Origin: Nanobdellota archaeon
GTDB lineage: Archaea; Nanobdellota; Nanobdellia; Pacearchaeales; GW2011-AR1
Direction of reading: 5' to 3'
DNA length: 16,984 bases
Assembly: GCA_030704765.1 (NCBI GenBank)
Contig: JAUYDD010000117.1
Span: 1 to 16,984, forward strand
Within the stretch, counting starts at the first letter, position 1. Every line of letters starts with the position of its first letter. This document shows positions 7,058-13,385 of the stretch, piece by piece. The translations under genes and the position numbers were made by a program. Below the pieces are notes generated by a model. The model was not told the origin of the DNA. It was given only the letters and a program-made list of their open reading frames with translations, and did no database searches.

Positions 7058-8666
7058 CTTCAGTTTCATTACATTCTTTATCTTCTTCTAAATATGAAAA
7101 ATCAAGTATCCTTATTGCTCCTGTCTTGAGGTTCAATATTGGAACCTTGCATGGATCTGGTTTGTTTCCCACTTTTTCTTCAAAGGGAGTTATAGATTGC
7201 CAACAAGAACTGCAGATTATCAAAGTCCCATTATATTTATCAATATCAGGTTTATGTAAATCGCCTGTTGCAATAATATCGGGTGATTCTCTTATTATCA
7301 TGGGATCATCATCTGGATGAGGAATATACACCATATTTCCATGAATCGGTGCAAGATGTCTTCTCAATAAAAAGTGTTTAACAACTCTTGCAGGACTATG
7401 GTGCGCGTTAATAAGCCTAAGTTCTTCTATCTCGTTTATCAACGCATGCATGCTTGCACCGTGGTACATAAGGACTTTAATTCCAACTTTCCCATTTTTT
7501 CCTTCTATTTCAACCACACTAGGGTTACTGACTAAGTAAAGATTAGGTAATTCGTACAATGCTTCACCAAAATCATCTCCTATTGGCGGTTGAGGTTCAG
7601 CTACTCTGACACCATCATGCTGTCCAGCACACATAATTATACTGATATTTCTAGGTATCTTTTTTAAATAATTTGCGAGAACATTATATTGTTCTTTAAT
7701 ATCTTTTATTGATAGATACTTTTCCTGGCCTGGATAAACCCCTATTCCATCAATATTGTCCCCAACTATAAATATATATTTTATTTTTTTTATCATCTCT
7801 TTTTGTTCTGAATCGCAATTTATGCCATTGACCCACGAAATGAACTTATTGAAATTTTGCTCTAAAAAATTAGTAGAACCTATATGTATGTCTGAAATGA
7901 ATAAAGCATAAGATTCTTCCTCACTCCTATGCTTATCTTTTACAAAAGAATCAGGATAAAAAATATCATTGACAAATAAAAAATCTTTGTTTCCTGAACA
8001 TTTGAAACCAACAACATCATCTAAAACAATCTCTTTTGCTTTTTGAAAAATCTCTTCTTTATTCTGGTTAACTAATAACTTTACTTTTCCCGTAAAATCT
8101 TCGATTTCCAATAGGATATTTTTGTTTTTAGTTACATTCTTTGAATTTACAATTCCTATCAAAGAAAAAAGCTTATTTGACTTCCCTAATTTGTCTATAG
8201 AGGTTAAATTTTCTAGTTCTGTCCTTTGCTGTAATAAACTTTTCATGAAAATGAACCTGTTTCTAAAATGTTTAACAAAATCCTTCACCTCGAGCTTCTG
8301 TGATAACATTACAGGAGAGCTTATTATCTTTACATGTGGATTTATTATTTTTAAGATTGTATCGGTATAAGTGTTTTCTTCAAGCTTTGTCTCTTTTTTT
8401 ACTTCTACTGAAATAGAAACATTTACAAAAAATTTTTCAATAAGCCTTTTTCTGTCTAAATCAAGCTCAAAAAAAATGGGTTTTATTTTTTCTAAATTCT
8501 GATTTACTAGGTTCTTGGTTATTATTTTTTGTTTTGATATAATTGCTATTTTATTTATTATTTCTTTTGCTATTTCCTCATCTTTTAGTTCATTCAAGAA
8601 TTCTAACATTTCCCTGTCTAATAAAAATCCTTTTTCTATGAATAATTTTAATATGTTTTGATTCAT
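7017..8666 (-). CDS. polB: DNA polymerase D small subunit (DP1), with 3'-5' exonuclease-type phosphoesterase domain
   Basis: The proofreading and regulatory subunit of the archaeal replicative polymerase PolD, partner of the large subunit DP2, which is not in this window. Residues about 165-240 form an OB fold (LIGIVNSKNV and EDFTGKVKLLVNQ). The calcineurin/MRE11-like domain follows, with its metal motifs in order: SDIHIGS (D259, H261), GDNID (302-306), GQHDG (348-352), MYHGAS (H402) and TGDLH (467-471). GQHD stands where MRE11-type enzymes usually have GNHD. At 549 residues it is shorter than the Pyrococcus protein (about 610). Residues 537-549 and the stop codon are encoded inside repeat copy B, so the tail is probably acquired. 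The start is 24 bases after the cdc6 stop, so the two genes are likely co-transcribed. Confidence 0.93.
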   Translation of the reverse strand: MNQNILKLFIEKGFLLDREMLEFLNELKDEEIAKEIINKIAIISKQKIITKNLVNQNLEKIKPIFFELDLDRKRLIEKFFVNVSISVEVKKETKLEENTYTDTILKIINPHVKIISSPVMLSQKLEVKDFVKHFRNRFIFMKSLLQQRTELENLTSIDKLGKSNKLFSLIGIVNSKNVTKNKNILLEIEDFTGKVKLLVNQNKEEIFQKAKEIVLDDVVGFKCSGNKDFLFVNDIFYPDSFVKDKHRSEEESYALFISDIHIGSTNFLEQNFNKFISWVNGINCDSEQKEMIKKIKYIFIVGDNIDGIGVYPGQEKYLSIKDIKEQYNVLANYLKKIPRNISIIMCAGQHDGVRVAEPQPPIGDDFGEALYELPNLYLVSNPSVVEIEGKNGKVGIKVLMYHGASMHALINEIEELRLINAHHSPARVVKHFLLRRHLAPIHGNMVYIPHPDDDPMIIRESPDIIATGDLHKPDIDKYNGTLIICSSCWQSITPFEEKVGNKPDPCKVPILNLKTGAIRILDFSYLEEDKECNETEDQKKFPEKSPTSC

Positions 8667-8690
8667 TTTAAAAGCCTGAATTTAACAGGA

Positions 8691-9890
8691 TCATAAGTTC
8701 AAGGAGTCTATAAGTATTTCTTTAGATTTTTTTGTTATGCTCGCAGGTATTGCGAGTTTTATCTCTCGTGTTCTACCATGTCTTCCCTTGCTTATGACTC
8801 TTGCGTTTATTAGGCCAAGCATATCGAATTCAGCAATAATATCACTTATCCTTCTTTGAGTTAAATCTTCTTGTTTTACTTTCTTGCATAAATCTTGATA
8901 ATAAGCATAAACATCTCCTGTAAAAATTCTTCCTTTTGTGTTTTGGATTAATTCAAATATAGAGTATAGCACCAACTGAAATTGTTTAGGTTGTGTTTCT
9001 ATTATGTAAATTATCTTATCTCTTTCTATTTTATCGTTTGCGTGGTCAATATGTTTTATTTCTATTTTTGGATTTGATTCTCTTTCAGCAATTTCTCCAG
9101 CTACGCGTAAAAGGTCTAAAGCCCTTCTTGCATCTCCATGCTCTCTTGCTGCAAATGCAGCGCACTTTGCGATTACTCCTTCTGTAACAACATTAGGTTT
9201 AAATGCTTCAATAGCGCGTTCACGTAATATATCTTGAAGCTGTATGGCATTGTAAGGTGGAAAAACTATTTCTTCTTCTGATAACGAACTTCTAACCCTT
9301 TGATCAATCTCATCTAAAAATCTAAGGTCATTGCTTATTCCAACTATTATTATCTGTATCCTATCCAATTCAGAATTAAGCCTGGTCAGATTGTATAAAA
9401 ATTCATCAGATATTTTTTTAACAGCTTGGTCTACCTCGTCCAATACGAGAATCAATAATTTCTCCCCGCTATTTTCGAGAATTTCAGTGAACTTAAGATA
9501 TACCTGTCCCGTAGGTAAACCTGTCTCAGGAACACTTCCACCTAATTTTTTTATCAATTCAGCAAGTATCCTATATTCTGTATCTGCAACTTTTTTTAAT
9601 TTACAATTAAGATACTCTACCCTTAAAATTTTAGATGTTTTTGATCTATTAGATAATTCATTTACTACATGCATGACAGATAAAGTTTTTCCAGTACCGG
9701 TCTTTCCATAGATAAAAAGATTCGATGTCTTTTGTCCAAGAAGGCTTGGGGCTAATATTGAGGCAATATGCTCTATTTGTTTTTCCCTATGGGAAATATC
9801 ATTCGGAGAATAATTTGATTGTAATACTTGTTTATTCTTAAATAAACTTCTACTTCCTACAGAATCAAATATTTTGTCAAGGTTAGTCAT
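8691..9890 (-). CDS. cdc6: Orc1/Cdc6 replication initiator
   Basis: An AAA+ origin-binding initiator that marks the origin and helps load the MCM helicase. In its 399 residues: Walker A GKTGTGKT (62-69), Walker B LVLDEVD (148-154), sensor 1 IIVGISND (181-188), a DQRVRSSL arginine-finger region (196-203), sensor 2 GDARRAL (252-258), and a C-terminal winged helix from about 300 to 399 that should contact ORB DNA. The length is typical. A TATA box at 9938-9947 and an AGAGGAT ribosome binding site support the ATG at 9890. It is the first gene of a cdc6-polD operon and sits next to the ORB-like motifs at 10183 and 10396, the standard archaeal origin arrangement. Confidence 0.95.
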   Translation of the reverse strand: MTNLDKIFDSVGSRSLFKNKQVLQSNYSPNDISHREKQIEHIASILAPSLLGQKTSNLFIYGKTGTGKTLSVMHVVNELSNRSKTSKILRVEYLNCKLKKVADTEYRILAELIKKLGGSVPETGLPTGQVYLKFTEILENSGEKLLILVLDEVDQAVKKISDEFLYNLTRLNSELDRIQIIIVGISNDLRFLDEIDQRVRSSLSEEEIVFPPYNAIQLQDILRERAIEAFKPNVVTEGVIAKCAAFAAREHGDARRALDLLRVAGEIAERESNPKIEIKHIDHANDKIERDKIIYIIETQPKQFQLVLYSIFELIQNTKGRIFTGDVYAYYQDLCKKVKQEDLTQRRISDIIAEFDMLGLINARVISKGRHGRTREIKLAIPASITKKSKEILIDSLNL

Positions 9891-9937
9891 GTTATCCTCT
9901 TTTTAATATAATTTCCTAAACAAAAAATATTTCATAA

Positions 9938-9947
9938 GTTTATAAAC
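9938..9947 (-). promoter_or_regulatory. TATA box for cdc6-polD
   Basis: GTTTATAAAC, a perfect 10-base palindrome, lies 48-57 bases before the cdc6 ATG. A start 25 bases downstream would leave a short leader that holds the AGAGGAT ribosome binding site at about 9894-9900. Confidence 0.5.
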
Positions 9948-10182
9948 ATATTTATTATAAAAAAAGTTATACCTATATTTCTTATGTAAAAGGAATGAAT
10001 CGTATTATTAACTATTTGATTACAATACCAAAAAGTCCTTGTGATTTATCGTACTTAACGGGGTGAGTTTGTCGTTGGTTTTTTGGGCTAAGAAAAAGAA
10101 AACAAAGCTTCATTTATCCATCACCTAAAAGTGATATGATTTAACACTTTTTCCCATATTATTTTGATATTTTGGGATAATG

Positions 10183-10212
10183 CCACACACACCATTATTT
10201 CATATGGAAAAT
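10183..10212 (-). promoter_or_regulatory. ORB-like origin recognition box, left
   Basis: Read on the - strand: TTTCCATATGAAATA followed by a G/T-rich tail ATGGTGTGTGTGG. The first 15 bases differ from the right-hand box at one position. The pattern TTCCA-NN-GAAA plus G-rich tail follows the ORB consensus TTCCAGTGGAAAC-N-AAGGGG. The G-tail is degenerate. Confidence 0.55.
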
Positions 10213-10295
10213 TATAACAACATAAATCACTAAATTTTGAACATAAGGAGATTAAAACTAAAAAATTTTATCAATATTATAGTGAATAATATATC

Positions 10296-10335
10296 TTATA
10301 TTATATTATATTTAAATATATATAATATAATATAA
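10296..10335. repeat. A/T-only palindrome in the origin (candidate unwinding element)
   Basis: Arms of 16 bases at 10296-10311 and 10320-10335 are exact inverted complements around the loop TTAAATAT. Flanking sequence from about 10250 to 10375 contains almost no G or C. It sits between the two ORB-like boxes, where duplex melting would be expected. Confidence 0.7.
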
Positions 10336-10395
10336 TTAAATTTATAAATAAAAAATATAAAAAACCGATTTTTTTCTTTGATATGTTTATAAATA

Positions 10396-10423
10396 TTTCC
10401 ATAGGAAATACAAGGGTGAGGGT
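10396..10423 (+). promoter_or_regulatory. ORB-like origin recognition box, right
   Basis: TTTCCATAGGAAATA followed by CAAGGGTGAGGGT. It has the ORB dyad (TTCCA/GGAAA) and the G-string on the correct side, and is the better of the two boxes. Orc1/Cdc6 from the adjacent gene is the expected ligand. Confidence 0.65.
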
Positions 10424-10483
10424 AAATTATTAATAAAGAAGATATATCTGATAAAAAAGACAAACTTACTATATTTTTATCAA

Positions 10484-10578
10484 ATCAAAAAACAATGGCC
10501 ACCCACACCTAAGGGTGTGGGTTTGTGGTGGTTTCCGAAAAGTTTTTCAAGTAGGCTGTCTCGTAATTCTTACGAGAC
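10484..10578 (-). repeat. Partial palindromic element, copy F (inverted)
   Basis: On the - strand the right end matches copies C and D: ACCCACACC/GGTGTGGGT hairpin (10501-10509 with 10514-10522), then GGCCATTGTTTTTTGAT ending at 10484. The CATCCTAAAAA core and left part are not recognisable. Instead a different perfect hairpin, GTCTCGTAA/TTACGAGAC (10558-10566 with 10570-10578), follows. It is a truncated or recombined copy beside the origin. Confidence 0.65.
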
Positions 10579-10643
10579 AAAAAATTTAGTCTTTATATAG
10601 CTTAAAAAGCCTAAAAAATTTTAAAAAACAGCAAAAAACCGAA

Positions 10644-10701
10644 TTGTGACACAACCTCTAAGAGGAATTTTTAGGCCCTAAAATCCATTGGATTTTTTTT
10701 T
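10644..10701 (+). repeat. Cluster of three short palindromes ending in a T-run
   Basis: TTGTG-A-CACAA (10644-10654) abuts CCTCT-A-AGAGG (10655-10665), and AAAATCCA-T-TGGATTTT (10680-10696) follows and runs into nine or more T. Each has a single-base centre, so as RNA the loops would be too tight and would open some base pairs. The last one resembles a + strand terminator, but no gene on that strand precedes it. From 10702 to 10926 I see no gene; an inverted pair AACTGCGT/ACGCAGTT lies at 10773 and 10846. Confidence 0.5.
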
Positions 10702-10926
10702 GGGTGAGGCTGAAAAAAATATATTTCTAAATAAAAATACTGGATTTTAATTTAGAATTTCTAACTATGGATAACTGCGTTGGTTATGTCTCAGTATAGT
10801 GCGGTTATATAGATAGAGAACTACAAAATATATGTAACATAAGTTACGCAGTTCTTTACATCTATGATGTTTATCCTCGATTCCATTAAGACTCTGTTTA
10901 ATACTATACAACAACAACACAGAAAA

Positions 10927-10936
10927 CTTTATAAAC
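10927..10936 (+). promoter_or_regulatory. TATA box for the PRC-barrel gene
   Basis: CTTTATAAAC is centred about 26 bases before the ATG at 10957, with no ribosome binding site between. This spacing indicates a leaderless transcript. Confidence 0.55.
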
Positions 10937-10956
10937 AAATTCTATATACTTAACTT

Positions 10957-11217
10957 ATGGCTATTGAGAAAAAACCCCATAAGGAGATTATAAACAAGCC
11001 CGTTGTTACAAAAGAGGGCAAAAAACTAGGCGTAATAAAAGATATTACATTTGAAACAAGGACAGGTGAACTCATACATATAGTAATTAAAGACTCAACA
11101 CCCTATGCAAATCAATTGAATCTCGAAAGATCTCAGGAAAGAGACGCCTTAATACCTTATAACTCTATTATAGCAATTGGAGATTTTGTTGTTGTTTCTG
11201 AAGAAGATTTGTTATAA
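10957..11217 (+). CDS. PRC-barrel domain protein
   Basis: An 86-residue protein covering essentially one PRC-barrel. The pattern GKKLGVIKDI (21-30), TGELIHIVIKD (36-46), then ALIPYNSIIAIGDFVVV (64-80) is the hallmark of this small beta-barrel fold. Archaeal stand-alone PRC-barrel proteins include the CdpB cell-division proteins that bridge SepF and FtsZ partners, as well as RNA-processing-related domains. Which applies here cannot be decided from sequence. There is no membrane segment. It is a single gene with its own TATA box on the origin side. Confidence 0.85.
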   Translation: MAIEKKPHKEIINKPVVTKEGKKLGVIKDITFETRTGELIHIVIKDSTPYANQLNLERSQERDALIPYNSIIAIGDFVVVSEEDLL

Positions 11218-11255
11218 AAAACTAGATTTAAAAACCTAAAATACTATACTTATTA

Positions 11256-11798
11256 ATGGAAAAAAAGGGTAATGAAGTAATAAACTCAATAATAAGTGAA
11301 AAAAGGCTTTGGAATCTATCTAATGTTTTTATTGCAGTTATTATAGGGATTGTTATAGTGTTCGCATTTTTTTTAATCCTTTATATATTTAATATAAACA
11401 TATTGTATAGGGTCATGCTTGCATGTTTTTTTATTGTAGTTTATGCAATAGTTCTCTTTTTTTTATTAGAACCCAGTCTTTTAAGAGAAGTAAGCCACAT
11501 TACAATACAAAAAGTAAATAATCCCCTAGTAAGAGAAGTGATTATTGAAAAACCAGTGCAGGTCGTGCATGAAGTTGAAAAAAGAATTTATTATACAAAT
11601 ATGCCTAAAAAGAAATTAAATATTCCTAAATATGACTATATTGGCTCAAGCCTGACAAAAATATATCATAAAAAATCCTGCAGATTAGGTAAATCAATAA
11701 AAAAGAAATACAAAGTTCAAAACAGTGATGTAAATTTTTATATAAAAAATGATTATAATCCTTGTAAATTTTGCATAGAACATAAAGTCAAGGTCTGA
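11256..11798 (+). CDS. Two-TM membrane protein with C-terminal Ada-like Cys/His cluster
   Basis: I do not recognise the whole protein. Two membrane helices (about 24-45 and 50-71) are followed by a charged linker with repeated Val/Glu pairs (85-110) and a C-terminal module at about 126-175: YIGSSLTKIYHKKSCRLGKS, then YNPCKFC. The arrangement H138-x3-C142 ... C170-x2-C173 resembles the small zinc-binding module found at the end of some secreted nucleases and in Ada (YHxxxC ... PCxxC). Topology would place it in the cytoplasm or outside depending on orientation, which I cannot fix. A TATA-like GATTTAAAAA at 11225-11234 sits 26 bases upstream of the ATG, so the transcript is likely leaderless. 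Confidence 0.7.
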   Translation: MEKKGNEVINSIISEKRLWNLSNVFIAVIIGIVIVFAFFLILYIFNINILYRVMLACFFIVVYAIVLFFLLEPSLLREVSHITIQKVNNPLVREVIIEKPVQVVHEVEKRIYYTNMPKKKLNIPKYDYIGSSLTKIYHKKSCRLGKSIKKKYKVQNSDVNFYIKNDYNPCKFCIEHKVKV

Positions 11799-11889
11799 TA
11801 TTGATAAAATCAGGGCTAATAATCAACATTTCTAATCAATCTCTTATAAAGTTTTAGAAATATTTTTACTAAAAACACTTTTTATTAAT

Positions 11890-12131
11890 GTCAGAAATTA
11901 AACCGCATCTTTTAAGATGTGGATGTCAGTTTGTTTTAATTTCTGAGCACAAGAAAATTGTTTTATGCAATTTTCTGTGCAGAAAATTCTTTTGAAAGAA
12001 TTTTCATGCCATCAAAATTTTTCAGAAAATTTTGTGGCGCCGAAAACTTCTGAAAGTTTTCGTGCGCATCCTAAAAACAAGGGCTATCACAAACTCACAC
12101 CTTTAGGTGTGTGGCCCATTGTTTTTTTGAT
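11890..12131 (+). repeat. Modular palindromic element, copy C, longest form
   Basis: Left edge TTAAT|GTCAGA. Outer stem TCAGAAATTAAA/TTTAATTTCTGA (11891-11902 with 11935-11946) encloses CCGCATCTT/AAGATGTGG. Four more hairpins follow in line: 11947-11980, 11982-12005, 12008-12038 and 12041-12062, with loops TTTTATG, TTGA, TCAG and CTGA. Then come the core CATCCTAAAAA (12067-12077), a nested hairpin with CACACCT/AGGTGTG, and the right edge TTTTTTTGAT ending at 12131. It fills most of the gap between two + strand genes and could end the upstream transcript. The remaining flanks (11799-11889 and 12132-12234) hold only AT-rich sequence and a TATA-like GATTTAAATAAT near 12172. Confidence 0.85.
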
Positions 12132-12234
12132 TTTGAGTGATTTTTATATAAAACGATATATATCGTTATAAGATTTAAATAATATCTTTTTCTTATTTTT
12201 AACCTGTGGGAAAAGAATTCTTGATATATTTAAG

Positions 12235-13044
12235 ATGGCAGAAATAAAATCACTAAAGTTAGAAGACTTCATAGCAGACGAAGAAATAGGAAAATTTAAT
12301 GATAGATGGAATATTAAAAAAGAGAAATACTCTCCATTAAAAAAACCAAGATTATTAGGTCCACAATTAGCATCTTCATATCAAGTCCATTCTGCAATGC
12401 CTGTAATAAGTTTACCCTGGCAATATAATGGAACTTTAGTTTATAGAGCAAAAGTTTTTCAAAAATATCTAAGAAGATTTAATCCTTATTCAAATGCAGA
12501 TATATATTTAATGCCGTATTGGCATATACAGCATTATTGGATTGTAGCAGAACAATTATGGCATGGAATAAAAACATCTTCAATTCCAGATTATCATAGA
12601 TATGTGGTAAAAGATTTACCAAACATAGAACTAAAGAAACCTATTTTTTGGCCAAGTCGTGGAAATGGACAAGTTTCTGCAATAGGTTTATCTAAAACAA
12701 GAAGAGGTTCATGGGAAAAAGGGAAAGTAATAGAGCAATTTACAGTTATTTTTTATAATGATAAAGAAAGTTTTGAATATGGGCGAGGAAATGGACTTTG
12801 TTTTATAAGTTATAGATCTTATGCTAGGGCATTTGAATCTTTACAAAATGGAGAGCCCGACTCACTTAATAAAATTAAAACTTTAATTCAAGAGCAAAAA
12901 ATACAACATTTGAGGTTAACTCATCCAAGAAAAGATATTCTTAATGAAGAAGAGACTGCTAAAAGTTTAATTGAGAGATGCAGAGATGGAACTATAACCT
13001 TGAAGGAATTAGATAATTATTTCTCTTTATATGATATCCCTTAA
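12235..13044 (+). CDS. Protein of unknown function, bracketed by two copies of the palindromic element
   Basis: I do not recognise this 269-residue protein. It is soluble, with no membrane segment or signal, and unusually rich in aromatic residues in the first half (for example IYLMPYWHIQHYWIVAEQLW near 89-108). A Ser/Arg/Gly-rich stretch (WPSRGNGQVSAIGLSKTRRG) follows around 138-157, and the C-terminal third is charged and helical. There are scattered histidines but no arrangement I can assign to a catalytic family. A TATA-like box near 12172 would give a leader of about 35 bases. Copies C and D of the element lie on either side in the same orientation, so transfer as cargo is possible but unproven. 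Confidence 0.75.
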   Translation: MAEIKSLKLEDFIADEEIGKFNDRWNIKKEKYSPLKKPRLLGPQLASSYQVHSAMPVISLPWQYNGTLVYRAKVFQKYLRRFNPYSNADIYLMPYWHIQHYWIVAEQLWHGIKTSSIPDYHRYVVKDLPNIELKKPIFWPSRGNGQVSAIGLSKTRRGSWEKGKVIEQFTVIFYNDKESFEYGRGNGLCFISYRSYARAFESLQNGEPDSLNKIKTLIQEQKIQHLRLTHPRKDILNEEETAKSLIERCRDGTITLKELDNYFSLYDIP

Positions 13045-13143
13045 GATATTAGATAGAATATTTGCTATTTTACTAATCTTAAACCATCAACTAATTCATT
13101 ATTGCTTACTTGCTATTTTTATGTGTTCCAATTCTATTTCAAT

Positions 13144-13184
13144 TATAGGAAATAACTTTAATTTCCGTATATTTAAGAAGTTAT
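13144..13184 (-). repeat. Interrupted copy of palindrome X
   Basis: The inverted version of the 14137-14181 palindrome runs from TATAGGAAATAAC to AAGAAGTTAT and stops there, where element D begins. The expected remainder TTCCTATAG is missing. After element D ends at 13320 the sequence resumes GTTATTTATTCTATAG, which resembles the missing right arm. Confidence 0.6.
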
Positions 13185-13320
13185 GTCGAGAATTGAAAAC
13201 CTCATGATTTATCATGTGGTCGTAGCAAATGTTACAGTTTTCAATTCTCGAGCATCCTAAAAACAAGGGCCTGTGACAAACCCACACCTTTAGGTGTGGG
13301 TGGCCCATTGTTTTTTTGAT
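13185..13320 (+). repeat. Modular palindromic element, copy D, short form
   Basis: The cleanest copy. Outer stem of 15 bp (13186-13200 with 13237-13251) encloses two arms: CATGAT/ATCATG and GTAGC/GTTAC, giving a three-way junction. The core CATCCTAAAAA is at 13253-13263. The nested second structure has outer ACAAGGGCC against GGCCCATTGT (one bulge) and inner ACCCACACCT/AGGTGTGGGT (13280-13289 with 13292-13301) with a TT loop. Right edge TTTTTTTGAT. The final stem plus T-run could terminate the upstream unknown gene's transcript. Confidence 0.85.
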
Positions 13321-13385
13321 GTTATTTATTCTATAGATAGTTTTTTAAAATTAAAAGTATATAGAAAGTTATATAAAAGTGGAAA

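Larger units (their letters stand above)
10180..10425. other. Probable replication origin (oriC)
   Basis: The non-coding kilobase upstream of cdc6 contains two ORB-like motifs in inverted orientation (10183-10212 on -, 10396-10423 on +), with their G-rich tails facing outward. Between them lies a strongly AT-rich stretch (about 10250-10375) with an A/T-only palindrome that could serve as the duplex-unwinding element. This is the usual architecture of cdc6-linked archaeal origins. Evidence is by motif and context only; no skew was calculated. Confidence 0.7.

Noticed and set aside
10058..10067. Third ORB box (ACGGGGTGAG)
   Set aside because: It has the G-string but lacks the TTCCA/GGAAA dyad before it, so it could be chance.
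11965..12171. Open frame of 68 residues on the + strand
   Set aside because: It lies almost entirely inside element C, and its sequence is dictated by the stems and loops.
11890..13320. CRISPR array
   Set aside because: The repeats are dispersed, long and individually palindromic, not short direct repeats with regular unique spacers, and no cas genes are present.
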